A stretch of 64,000 nt of DNA from Cellulosimicrobium arenosum (lineage in GTDB: Bacteria > Actinomycetota > Actinomycetes > Actinomycetales > Cellulomonadaceae): assembly GCF_014837295.1 (NCBI RefSeq), contig NZ_JACYHB010000001.1, forward strand, positions 572,338-636,337, in the 5' to 3' direction. The translations under genes and the position numbers were made by a program. Of this stretch, positions 20,223 through 27,933 are shown one piece after another. Position 1 is the first letter of the stretch. Each line of letters starts with the position of its first letter. Below the pieces are notes generated by a model. It did not search any database and was not told the origin of the DNA. It was given only the letters and a program-made list of their open reading frames with translations.

Positions 20223-20986
20223 TGCGCGTCGTCATCGCCGGGGCAGGGTCCGTCGGCAGGTCCATCGCTCGCGAGCTCCTCAGCCACGACCACGAGGTCC
20301 TGCTCGTCGACAAGCAACCGGGCGCGATGCGGGTCGCCCAGGTCGCGGAGGCCGACTGGTTGCTCGCGGACGCGTGCGAGCTGTCGTCCCTCGGTGAGGC
20401 CCGGGTCGACGAGTGCGACGTCATCGTCGCCGCCACCGGCGACGACAAGGTCAACCTCGTCGTCTCGCTGCTCGCCAAGACGGAGTTCGGCGTCCCGCGC
20501 ACCGTCGCGCGCGTGAACAACCCGAAGAACGAGTGGATGTTCGACGAGTCCTGGGGCGTCGACGTCGCCGTGTCGACCCCGCGCATCATGACGGCCATGG
20601 TCGAGGAGGCCGTCGCCGTGGGCGACCTCGTGCGGATCTTCACGTTCCACCAGTCCGGAGCGGGCATCCTCGAGGTCACCCTGCCCAGGACGTCGCCGCT
20701 CGTGGGTCGTCGCGTGGGCGACGTCTCCTGGCCGGAGGACACGGTCCTCGCCGCGATCGTGCGCGGCGTGCTGCCGATCGCGCCGAGCAGCGACGACACG
20801 CTCGAGGCCGGCGACGAGCTGCTGCTCGTGGCCGGGAACCAGGCGGACGAGAACGCGCTGGCCCGGCTCCTCGTCGCCGCGGGCGCGACGCCGGTCACGA
20901 CGAGCGGCGGGACCGGCGGTGAGTCGGTGGACAGACCTGCGGGCGAGGTCGTCGACCCGGCGCCGCAGGAGGAGCCCAGCGCCTAG
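20222..20986 (+). CDS. ceoC: TrkA/RCK potassium-channel regulatory protein CeoC
   Basis: This 254-residue second RCK protein begins MRVVIAGAGSVGRSIARELL (Rossmann GxGxxG), with VLLVDKQPGAM binding the ribose and an RCK_C domain near residues 135-215. The last 35 residues are a Gly/Ser/Pro/Glu-rich tail absent from CeoB. With CeoB it probably forms a hetero-octameric gating ring. Its stop TAG shares the CTAG palindrome at 20983-20986 with the stop of the convergent DUF3159 gene. Confidence 0.88.
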   Translation: MRVVIAGAGSVGRSIARELLSHDHEVLLVDKQPGAMRVAQVAEADWLLADACELSSLGEARVDECDVIVAATGDDKVNLVVSLLAKTEFGVPRTVARVNNPKNEWMFDESWGVDVAVSTPRIMTAMVEEAVAVGDLVRIFTFHQSGAGILEVTLPRTSPLVGRRVGDVSWPEDTVLAAIVRGVLPIAPSSDDTLEAGDELLLVAGNQADENALARLLVAAGATPVTTSGGTGGESVDRPAGEVVDPAPQEEPSA

Positions 20987-21885
20987 CCTGCCGCTCCGGG
21001 TCCCGCGGCGGGCCGCCGCCCCGTCCGACGGACGAGGGCCCACGTGAGCCACAGCACCAGCGCCCACAGGGGCAGGCCCATCACCAGCCGAGCCGTGCCG
21101 AGCCAGCCCACGGACCCCTGGAGGTACAGGGGCACCTGCACGGCGAGGCGCACGGCGAAGAGCCCGACCCACAGCCACGTCGCCAGGGCGTACCGCCGCA
21201 TGAGGGCACGGTCCGAGCGCCACCGCCGCGACCACCCGGCGAACGCCTCGCGGACCGACAACGGGGCTTCCTCCGCCGCGGCAGTGCGCGCGCCCTCGAC
21301 GCTCACTCCGTCCACGGCCGTCTCGACGCCCGCGTCCGTGCGCGACCGCTCCTCCCCCGTGCCGAACCCGCTGCGGAACCCCTCGACGACCAGGCCGACG
21401 AGCGGCCATCGCACGAGCAACGACACGAGCAGGACCGCGAGGTACGCGGCGTTGGTCCACAGCCCCCACACGAAGAAGTCTGCGGCGTTGCCCGAACGCC
21501 AGGCCCACACCACGCCGATGGCCACGCCCAGCAGCCCGGCGACGGCCTGGGTGACAGGCGTGCGCTGGAGGAGGCGCACGACGACGGCGACCAGGGTCAC
21601 GGCCACGGACGACACCAACGACGGCGTCAGCTCACGCGTCAGGACGAAGACGACGACGAAGACGAGGCCCGGCGCGACGGACTCGAGCATGCCCCGGACG
21701 CCGCCGACGGCGTCGGCCACCGAGAACTCGTCACCGAGGAGCGCTCGCACGCCCTGGGCACGTCCGTCCTCGGGAGCAGCGACGGAGTCGACGGTCCGCT
21801 CGGCCGCGTCGCCCGGGGCGAGCGGCACCACGGACCGGTCGGGGGCGGCGGCGTGCTCGGGCTCGGGCGGTGTGGATGTCGTCAT
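20983..21885 (-). CDS. DUF3159 integral membrane protein
   Basis: This 300-residue actinobacterial membrane protein has a disordered acidic N-terminus (about 45 residues). It then has about six helices in two clusters, with a charged middle (residues about 175-215) between them. FSVADAVGGVRGMLESVAPGLVFVV is typical of DUF3159. The function is unknown. Its place next to ceoC and upstream genes for an OB-fold protein, DUF3710 and dut is conserved in actinobacteria, including M. tuberculosis Rv2693c. The start at 21885 is preceded by GAGGA. The stop shares four bases with ceoC. Confidence 0.8.
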   Translation of the reverse strand: MTTSTPPEPEHAAAPDRSVVPLAPGDAAERTVDSVAAPEDGRAQGVRALLGDEFSVADAVGGVRGMLESVAPGLVFVVVFVLTRELTPSLVSSVAVTLVAVVVRLLQRTPVTQAVAGLLGVAIGVVWAWRSGNAADFFVWGLWTNAAYLAVLLVSLLVRWPLVGLVVEGFRSGFGTGEERSRTDAGVETAVDGVSVEGARTAAAEEAPLSVREAFAGWSRRWRSDRALMRRYALATWLWVGLFAVRLAVQVPLYLQGSVGWLGTARLVMGLPLWALVLWLTWALVRRTGRRPAAGPGAAG

Positions 21886-21940
21886 CGTCGGGTTCCTCGT
21901 AGCTCACGGGTGCGCGCTGGGCAGGGACGGCCGGGCGCAG

Positions 21941-22315
21941 TCACTCACCGGGGCGCGGCAGCAGCTCGTAGCGCGGGTTGAACATCGTCCGCCGCCCGTC
22001 GACGTCGCACACGAATCCCTCGACCCGCGCGCGGCGCCCGGGCTCGACCCCGGCGATGCGCCGGCGGCCGAGCCAGACGAGGTCGAGCGCACCGGAGCCG
22101 TCGTAGAGCTCGACCTCGACGGTGGGCACACCCTCCCGGGGACGCAGCACGACCGAGCGCAGCACGCCCGAGACCTGGACGCGGCGCCGGTTGGGGAGGT
22201 CGGCGACCGCACGACACCCGTGCTGGCGTGACGCCTCGGTCCGCTCCTCGTCCGCGGCGACCTCATCCTGGGAGGCGAGGGCCGCGTGGAGCACCTGACG
22301 AATGGTCGAGGGCAT
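21941..22315 (-). CDS. Small OB-fold nucleic-acid-binding protein
   Basis: The protein is 124 residues. RVQVSGVLRSVVLRPREGVP, VEVELYDGSGALDLVWLGRR and IAGVEPGRRARVEGFVC form the five-strand OB-fold pattern of RecG-wedge and tRNA-anticodon type domains. Homologues sit beside DUF3159 and DUF3710 in many actinobacteria (Rv2694c type). A role in nucleic-acid binding is inferred from the fold only. The start ATG at 22315 overlaps the stop of the DUF3710 gene by one base (TGATG), so the two are translationally coupled. Confidence 0.75.
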   Translation of the reverse strand: MPSTIRQVLHAALASQDEVAADEERTEASRQHGCRAVADLPNRRRVQVSGVLRSVVLRPREGVPTVEVELYDGSGALDLVWLGRRRIAGVEPGRRARVEGFVCDVDGRRTMFNPRYELLPRPGE

Positions 22316-23097
22316 CAGTGGATCTCCGTGATCTCGGGACCACGCCGCGTCGGGTCGAACGTGGGTGCCTGCGGCGCGCCGACCGGCGACTCCGGCGCCG
22401 TGGGCGCCTTGCCGGGCAGGTGCAGCGTCAGCAGGTCGCGCGGCGGGCGCGGGCTCTGGTCCCGCACCACGACGATGTTGGCGAACACCGACTCGAGCAG
22501 CCGCGCCTCCTGCTGGTCCACGGCGGCCTTGCCCGTGAGCACGCCGCGCAGGAACCAGCGGGGGCCGTCGACCCCGACGAAGCGAGCCGGACGCACGCCC
22601 TGGCGCCCGTCGGGAGTGGTCGCGGGGATCTTGGCGATGAGCTCGCGGCCGAAGGGACCCGGGACGTCGTCCACGGTCCCGCCCTGCTTCGTCACCGATG
22701 CCGCGATCTCCGAGCGGATCTCGTCCCAGATGCCCTCGGTCCGCGGCGCCGCGAACGCCTGGATCTGCAGCCCGGAACCGCCGACCGCCGCAGCCACGCC
22801 GGTGATGCGCTGGGTCTTCTTGTCGACCTCCATGCGCAGCTCCATGCCGGGCACGCCCGGGAGCCAGACGGCTCCCAGGTCGACGCGGGGGCCGCGCTCT
22901 CCCACCTGCGTGGAGTCGAAGGGCCCGCGGGCCGACGCGCGGTCGCCGTCCGTCGTCGCGTCGGACGTCTCGGTGCCCCCCACGTCCGGAGCAGCGCCGG
23001 TGCCCGGGTCCGTGGCGTCGTCGGCCTGGTCGGCGGACCCACCGACCTGGGGCTCGGTCGACTGCGACGTCGACCTCGTACGGCGGAACAGACCCAC
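22315..23097 (-). CDS. DUF3710 domain protein
   Basis: This 260-residue protein is typical of DUF3710, a family restricted to actinobacteria and of unknown function. After a basic start (MGLFRRTRS) comes a 50-residue disordered acidic stretch. The conserved domain follows (VDLGAVWLPGVPGMELRMEV, LQIQAFAAPRTEGIWDEIR and PARFVGVDGPRWFLRGVLTG). The GTG start at 23097 is supported by GAGGAG seven bases upstream. It probably forms an operon with the OB-fold gene, which it overlaps by one base. Confidence 0.8.
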   Translation of the reverse strand: MGLFRRTRSTSQSTEPQVGGSADQADDATDPGTGAAPDVGGTETSDATTDGDRASARGPFDSTQVGERGPRVDLGAVWLPGVPGMELRMEVDKKTQRITGVAAAVGGSGLQIQAFAAPRTEGIWDEIRSEIAASVTKQGGTVDDVPGPFGRELIAKIPATTPDGRQGVRPARFVGVDGPRWFLRGVLTGKAAVDQQEARLLESVFANIVVVRDQSPRPPRDLLTLHLPGKAPTAPESPVGAPQAPTFDPTRRGPEITEIH

Positions 23098-23225
23098 GGA
23101 CGTACTCCTCACCACTGCCCGGTCGGACACCGGGACTTTCGTCGGGGCGGAACTCCCCTGGTTCAACACTAGCCCGCATGGACCGGCCTTCGGTCCACGC
23201 GGCGCTTCGGCCGTGCGCGAACGGT

Positions 23226-23705
23226 TCAGGTCGTCGCGGACCACCCGCCGCTCGAGCCGAACCCCCCGGACCCACGGTGCGAGCCCGGCAGCCGCTCGGC
23301 CACGAGGAAGCGGGCGCGCTCGACCTTCTGCACGACGAGCTGCGCGATCCGGTCGCCGCGGTGCAGCTCGACCGCCTCGTGCGCGTCGGTGTTCAGCAGC
23401 GTCACCTTGATCTCGCCGCGGTACCCCGCGTCGACCGTCCCGGGAGCGTTCACGACGGTCAGCCCGTGCCGCGTCGCGAGCCCCGAACGTGGATGGACGA
23501 ACGCGGCGTACCCGTCCGGGAGCGCGATCGACACGCCCGTCGGGACGAGTGCCCGTTCGCCCGGTGCGAGGCGCACGTCCACCGTCGTCACCAGGTCGGC
23601 ACCCGCGTCCCCGGGGTGCGAGTACGCGGGGACGGGGACGTCGTCGAGCAGGGTGATCAGGACGTCGACGTCGGCGTGTTCTGGTTGCTTGTCGTCTGTC
23701 GGCAC
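23226..23705 (-). CDS. dut: dUTP diphosphatase
   Basis: This 159-residue trimeric dUTPase hydrolyses dUTP to dUMP, keeping uracil out of DNA and feeding dTMP synthesis. Motifs appear in order: HPGDAGADL (1), HPRSGLATRHG (2), NAPGTVDAGYRGEIKV (3, substrate uracil pocket and catalytic Asp), RGDRIAQLVV (4), and GSHRGSGGFGSSG (5, P-loop-like tail). Motif 5 reads GSSG rather than the usual GSTG. The GTG start at 23705 lies six bases after a TAGGCT hexamer, so the mRNA is probably leaderless. It is divergent from the DUF3093 gene. Confidence 0.95.
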   Translation of the reverse strand: MPTDDKQPEHADVDVLITLLDDVPVPAYSHPGDAGADLVTTVDVRLAPGERALVPTGVSIALPDGYAAFVHPRSGLATRHGLTVVNAPGTVDAGYRGEIKVTLLNTDAHEAVELHRGDRIAQLVVQKVERARFLVAERLPGSHRGSGGFGSSGGWSATT

Positions 23706-23711
23706 CCGGCG

Positions 23712-23717
23712 AGCCTA
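23712..23717 (-). promoter_or_regulatory. -10-like TAGGCT of dut
   Basis: TAGGCT on the minus strand ends six bases before the GTG at 23705, with no ribosome binding site between. It is a good fit to the TANNNT-N6-start pattern seen elsewhere in the window. Confidence 0.5.
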
Positions 23718-23783
23718 GTTGGGCGCGGGACCGGCCGGCGACCTCCTCCGGGAGGCGCACCGCGGGCCTGCGATGATGAGGAC

Positions 23784-24311
23784 ATGGACGACGCCTCGGC
23801 CGACGGCAGCGCACCCCCGACCGGACGCCCCACGGGTGCCTCGACCTCCGGCTTCCGCGAACGCGTGCACCCGGGACCCGGACTGTGGGCGGCCGCCGCA
23901 GGCTTCGCGGTGATCCTCGCGATCGCGCTGTGGCCCGTCGACGCCGCGGTCGCGGTCGCCGCAGGCGTCCTCGCCCTGGCCGGGGGCGGCGCCGCGCTGG
24001 TCGCGACCTCCCCGGTGGTGTCCGTCGAGGACGGGACGTTCCGGGCGGGACGCGCCCACATCCCGGTCGCGCTCCTGGGCACGGTCACGATGCTCGACCC
24101 CGAGGCCATGCGCCGGCAGCTGGGGCCGAGCCTGGACGCGCGCGCGTTCGTGTGCCTGCGCGCGTGGGCGCGCACGGGCGTCCACGTCGTGATCGAGGAC
24201 GAGAAGGACCCCACGCCGTACTGGCTCGTCTCGACCCGGCGGCCGGAGTCCTTGGCACGCGCCCTGGGCGAGGCCGCGAGCCGCGCTGGACTCGTGGGGA
24301 CCGATTCCTGA
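23784..24311 (+). CDS. DUF3093 membrane protein
   Basis: This 175-residue protein has a 25-residue hydrophilic N-terminus, then two adjacent membrane helices (LWAAAAGFAVILAIALW and VAVAAGVLALAGGGAALV). A cytosolic beta-rich domain follows (VSVEDGTFRAGRAHIPVALL, ending with DPTPYWLVSTRRPESLARAL). This PH-like arrangement is the DUF3093 family, found next to dut across actinobacteria (Rv2698 type). The function is unknown. TGAGGA precedes the ATG. It converges with the DUF4193 gene across a hairpin at 24315-24357. Confidence 0.8.
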   Translation: MDDASADGSAPPTGRPTGASTSGFRERVHPGPGLWAAAAGFAVILAIALWPVDAAVAVAAGVLALAGGGAALVATSPVVSVEDGTFRAGRAHIPVALLGTVTMLDPEAMRRQLGPSLDARAFVCLRAWARTGVHVVIEDEKDPTPYWLVSTRRPESLARALGEAASRAGLVGTDS

Positions 24312-24314
24312 CGC

Positions 24315-24357
24315 ACGACGGCGACCGCCTCCCTCGTGGGGTGGCGGCCGCCGTCGT
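24315..24357. terminator. Bidirectional hairpin between DUF3093 and DUF4193 genes
   Basis: Positions 24315-24323 pair with 24349-24357 and 24325-24329 pair with 24343-24347, separated by single mismatches. The result is a stem of about 17 pairs with a 5-base loop, four bases after the DUF3093 stop. Its symmetry suits termination of both convergent genes. Confidence 0.6.
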
Positions 24358-24403
24358 GGTCGTGCAGGTACGAGCACGCGAGGGTGCCGGTGCGAGCCTC
24401 GGA

Positions 24404-24703
24404 TCAGGCGGCGCACTCCGAGCAGATCTGCTGCCCGTTCTTCTCGTACGCGAGCTGGCTGCGGTGGTGCACGAGGAAGCAGCTGGCGCACGTGAACTCG
24501 TCAGCCTGGCGCGGCAGCACCCGGACGGAGAGCTCTTCGCCGGACAGGTCGGCACCCGGCAGCTCGAATCCTTCCGCTGCCTCGGTCTCGTCCTCGTCCA
24601 CAACGCCCGAGCTCTTGTCCGAACGACGAGCCTGGAGCTCCTGGAGCGAGTCCTCGCTCAGCTCCTCTTCGCTCTTACGGGGGGCGTCGTAGTCTGTTGC
24701 CAT
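24404..24703 (-). CDS. DUF4193 zinc-ribbon-like protein
   Basis: This 99-residue acidic protein begins MATDYDAPRKSEEELSEDSLQELQARR. It ends with a zinc ribbon formed by CASC and CSEC separated by 18 residues (LVHHRSQLAYEKNGQQI between them). DUF4193 proteins are universal in actinobacteria and small. Their zinc ribbon and acidic N-terminus suggest a partner of the transcription or translation machinery, which is inference only. The frame is open upstream, but homologues start at MATDYD. A purine-rich GGAGAG lies slightly far from the ATG. Confidence 0.85.
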   Translation of the reverse strand: MATDYDAPRKSEEELSEDSLQELQARRSDKSSGVVDEDETEAAEGFELPGADLSGEELSVRVLPRQADEFTCASCFLVHHRSQLAYEKNGQQICSECAA

Positions 24704-25086
24704 CTGTGGGGTCACTCTCCGGAAGTTCGTCGGTCGCGACTGATGCACTCCGTCGGCCATCGGCCCACGGCCGGTGGAGCAGGCGTGCACGATGAGGACG
24801 CAGGGTCCCGTGACGTCACGTGCCGTGCTCCGAGGTCGTCGTCGCACGTGCACGCAGATCAATGCGCGGCGCACCGGTTTTGTTCCCGGTGGGCCAACGG
24901 ATTGTGCATCATTTCGCCCGTCCGTGCACGCCGTGACCCGAACCCACGGGCGTGTCCTGGGTCACGCCGGGCTCCACGGCCTCTGACCTGGTCGAACGCC
25001 GCCGCCCGGCGTCCGTTGCCCAGGTCGACAGCCCGAGAAGGGCACGGTGCCGTCCGTGCTCGCGCGGACCCCCGTCGGGGGCACGC
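24704..25086. other. 383-base intergenic region with palindrome
   Basis: No convincing gene is seen in this gap, one of the longest in the window. It holds a perfect 12-base palindrome CGTGACGTCACG at 24809-24820, about 106 bases upstream of the DUF4193 start. It also has a stretch of lower GC at 24877-24922 containing TTTTGTTCCC and CATCATTTCG, which probably includes the DUF4193 promoter on the minus strand. A short inverted CCCCCG/CGGGGG element at 25070-25082 lies just after the inositol-phosphatase-like gene. Confidence 0.5.
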
Positions 25087-25932
25087 TCACCCCTGGTCGG
25101 CGTCCAGCTCCTCGAGGAGCGCGACGAGCTCCCCGGTCACGCCCCGCGGCCCTGCGACGGTCATCGCCTGGCCGGCCGGACGCCCACGCAGTCCCGTCAC
25201 CGTGGCTCCGGCCTCCTGGGCGACCAGCGCACCGGCCGCCAGGTCCCACGGGTTCAGACCGCGTTCGTAGTACAGGTCGATCTCCCCGCTCGCGACGAGG
25301 CACAGGTCGATCGCGGCCGACCCGAGCCGGCGGATGTCGCGTACGCGCGGGAGCACCTCGACGAGCACCTGGGCCTGCGTGCGACGGCGCTGCGCGTCGT
25401 AGCCGAAGCCCGTACCGACGAGGCACTCGTCGAGCCGCGGGGCCTGCTCGACCCGCACCGGCACGCCGTCCACCGTCGACCCCGCCCCGAGACCGGCCGT
25501 CCAGGTCCGGTCGTCCACGACGGAGTGCACCGCGCCGGCCACGACGGTCCACCGCGCCGGGTCCACGGGGCCGAGCACCGCGGCCACCGAGACCGCGTAC
25601 GACGCGACACCGTAGAGGTAGTTCACGGTCCCGTCGATCGGGTCGAGGACCCAGGTGATGCCGGACGTGCCGTCGCTGGCGCCCTCCTCCTCGCCGAGGA
25701 TCGCGTCGTCGGGCCGCTCCGCCGCGAGCTCCCGCCGCAGGAACGCCTCGCTCTCGCGGTCCATGCGGGTGACGACGTCGACGGCGCTGGACTTCGTCGC
25801 CGCCACCTCCACGCGCTCCGGTCGACCTGACCGGATCAGCTCTCCGGCCGTTCGCGCGAGGTGGTCGGCGAGGACGCGCAGGTCCATGACGGTGACGTCG
25901 TCGGGCAGTCGGGGGTCGTCGATGAAGTGCAC
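25087..25932 (-). CDS. suhB: Inositol monophosphatase family protein (SuhB-like)
   Basis: This 281-residue Mg-dependent, Li-sensitive-type phosphatase carries the family metal motifs. These are GEEEG (first Glu), WVLDPIDGTVNYLYG (WxDPIDGT) and NPWDLAAGALVAQEAGA (WDxAAG). It should release phosphate from inositol monophosphate or related substrates, a step in making inositol for mycothiol and phosphatidylinositol. The gene order next to DUF4193 and dut matches that around M. tuberculosis suhB (Rv2701c). The GTG start at 25932 lies just 3 bases after the stop of the UPF0126 gene, so the two are co-transcribed. Confidence 0.9.
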   Translation of the reverse strand: MHFIDDPRLPDDVTVMDLRVLADHLARTAGELIRSGRPERVEVAATKSSAVDVVTRMDRESEAFLRRELAAERPDDAILGEEEGASDGTSGITWVLDPIDGTVNYLYGVASYAVSVAAVLGPVDPARWTVVAGAVHSVVDDRTWTAGLGAGSTVDGVPVRVEQAPRLDECLVGTGFGYDAQRRRTQAQVLVEVLPRVRDIRRLGSAAIDLCLVASGEIDLYYERGLNPWDLAAGALVAQEAGATVTGLRGRPAGQAMTVAGPRGVTGELVALLEELDADQG

Positions 25933-25935
25933 GCC

Positions 25936-26601
25936 TCATATCCTGCCGGAACCGCGCCCGCCCCGGCGACCCTGCCACGGACCGGGCGCGGACCACCCGA
26001 GGCGCAGCGACACGAGCCGGAACCCGAGGACGAGCACGAGCACCCCGGCCTGGGAGGCAGGACCGAGCCAGCCGAGCGACCACAGCACGGCGGTCGCCGA
26101 CGCGCCCAGGAGCGCCGGGACGGCGTAGAGCTGCTTGTCCTGGAAGATCAAGGGCGCCTCGTTCGTCAGCACGTCCCGCAGGATGCCGCCTCCCACACCC
26201 GTCAGGACGCCGACGAACACGGCTGCCAGGCTCCCGACCTCGTACTCGAGGCCCTTCATCGTGCCGGAGAGGACGAACAGCGCGAGGGCGCCCGCGTCGA
26301 GCACGATGATCGAACGTCGCAGCCGCTCGAGCCGCGGGTGCCAGAAGAAGGTGACCAGGCCGGCGGCGCCGGCCACCGCCACGAGACGCCAGTCGGAGAT
26401 GCCCACGGGCGGGATGGCGCCGATGAGGACGTCGCGCGCCATCCCACCGCCCAACCCGGCCACCCAGGCGAGCACGAGGACCCCGACCAGGTCGAACCGT
26501 CGACGCACCGCGGCCAGCCCGCCGGACAGCGCAGCGCAGAACACGCCACCGAGCTCGAGCGCCCCACCCGGGACGAGGTCGAGGATCACACCCCGCATCA
26601 T
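25936..26601 (-). CDS. UPF0126 / TRIC-like membrane protein
   Basis: This 221-residue protein has about seven helices with two internal repeats. The first contains FCAALSGGLAAVRRRFDLVGVLVL (quoted in part) and GLGGGMARDVLIG. The second contains FVLSGTMKGLEYEVGSLAAV and GVGGGILRDVLTNEAP. The GGGxxRD motif duplicated in this way defines the YicG/UPF0126 family, structurally related to TRIC cation channels. The gene begins with two consecutive ATG codons (26601 and 26598). It ends 3 bases before the inositol-phosphatase-like gene. Ion selectivity is unknown, with glycine or cation movement proposed for relatives. Confidence 0.85.
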   Translation of the reverse strand: MMRGVILDLVPGGALELGGVFCAALSGGLAAVRRRFDLVGVLVLAWVAGLGGGMARDVLIGAIPPVGISDWRLVAVAGAAGLVTFFWHPRLERLRRSIIVLDAGALALFVLSGTMKGLEYEVGSLAAVFVGVLTGVGGGILRDVLTNEAPLIFQDKQLYAVPALLGASATAVLWSLGWLGPASQAGVLVLVLGFRLVSLRLGWSAPGPWQGRRGGRGSGRI

Positions 26602-26730
26602 CCCAGGGTCGACCCACCTTCGCGCCGTTCGGCGGCACACCGGGCGTGGTGCACCACGAGCGCGTGCGATGGTGGCACCCTCGAGACAGCGACGAGCGCC
26701 GTCGTCGGGCGCATCGACTCGGGAGGACCC

Positions 26731-27900
26731 ATGGACGAGCTGGAGCTGGTGAGACTGCACGAGGACGGGGAACGTCTCGTCCTCGGCGGACCGGGTGGCA
26801 CCCAGTACACGGTGACGATCACCGAGGCCCTGCGTGCTGCGGTCCGTCGCGACCGTCCGCACCTGGAGCACCTGCGCGCAGAGGGCGAGAGCCGTCTCGT
26901 CCCCCGCGAGATCCAGGCGCGGCTGCGCACCGGTGCCAGCGTCGAGGAGGTCGCGGAGGCGGCCGGGCTGTCGCCCGAGAACGTGCGCCGGTTCGCCGGG
27001 CCCGTCGTCGCGGAGCAGGGGTACGTGATCGACCGGGTGCAGGCGTCCGCCGAGGGCTACGAGGACTCCGAGACGCGGCTCGGTGACGTCGTGACGCGCA
27101 GGCTCGAGGCACGGGACGTGGACGTCGACGGCGTGACCTGGTCCGCCACCCGGGCTCCCGGTGCCCCGTGGACCGTGACGGTCAGCTTCGAGGCCGGTTC
27201 GAGCACACGCTCCGCGCGATGGTCCTACGACCCGTCGACGCGTACCCCGCACGCGCTGGACGACGAGGCGCGCTGGTTGTCGCAGCCCGAGTCGGAACCG
27301 GACCGCGTCCCGGGCGCGGCCGCGGTCTTCGACGTCGACGCCGGCCCCCGCGCGTCGCGACCCCCGCAGCCGTCCCAGGACGACGGGACGCACGAGCTGC
27401 TCGACGACCTCAGCCAGCGCCGCGGACTGCGACCGCGCACGCCCCCCGCGCCGCCCGCGGGGCAGGAGCCGTTCGAGGGTCTCGGTCCGTCGACCGGCCG
27501 CGACGTGCACGACGACGACCGCTCGGGTCGCTCCGACGCCGCGACGCCGGACGGGTCCGGGACCGTCGAGGGCGGCACGGTGGTCCACCTGCCCCGCATG
27601 GCCCTGGTGCGGGCCGGCAGCTCCGGCCAGGACGAGGGCACCGACGGTGCGGACGACGACGGCGCGGACGACGGCCCCGATCACGTCGACGCCCCGGCCT
27701 CTCCCGCGCGCTCGACGCACCGAACCGCCGAGCCGCCGCACGACGACCCGAGCCTGGCACCGACCTCGGCGGGTGGCGACGCGGACGACCGGCCCGTCCC
27801 GGGGCCAGGCCCGCGCGACCGGCGCAAGGGCAAGAACCGCTCGCGTGCGAAGGTGCCGAGCTGGGACGAGATCGTGTTCGGGGCGCGGCCGGAAGGCTGA
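26731..27900 (+). CDS. sepH: Septation protein SepH
   Basis: This 389-residue protein matches SepH (DUF3071), an actinobacterial cell-division factor that stimulates FtsZ assembly. The N-terminal DUF3071 domain (residues 1-165, from MDELELVRLHEDGERLVLGG) contains a helix-turn-helix-like region (ASVEEVAEAAGLSPENVRRF). The middle is a long Pro/Asp/Gly-rich disordered linker. The C-terminus ends in the conserved motif AKVPSWDEIVFG. The ATG at 26731 has GGGAGG four bases upstream. It is transcribed away from the UPF0126 gene with a 129-base gap that should hold both promoters. Confidence 0.93.
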   Translation: MDELELVRLHEDGERLVLGGPGGTQYTVTITEALRAAVRRDRPHLEHLRAEGESRLVPREIQARLRTGASVEEVAEAAGLSPENVRRFAGPVVAEQGYVIDRVQASAEGYEDSETRLGDVVTRRLEARDVDVDGVTWSATRAPGAPWTVTVSFEAGSSTRSARWSYDPSTRTPHALDDEARWLSQPESEPDRVPGAAAVFDVDAGPRASRPPQPSQDDGTHELLDDLSQRRGLRPRTPPAPPAGQEPFEGLGPSTGRDVHDDDRSGRSDAATPDGSGTVEGGTVVHLPRMALVRAGSSGQDEGTDGADDDGADDGPDHVDAPASPARSTHRTAEPPHDDPSLAPTSAGGDADDRPVPGPGPRDRRKGKNRSRAKVPSWDEIVFGARPEG

Positions 27901-27933
27901 CCCTCCCCGTCTGCGGCAGGTCGGCCCGACGGG

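Noticed and set aside
24774-24986. A 70-codon plus-strand gene in the gap between the DUF4193 and SuhB-like genes
   Set aside because: The predicted peptide is Arg/Thr/Cys-rich without family features, has no ribosome site, and frame bias is weak.
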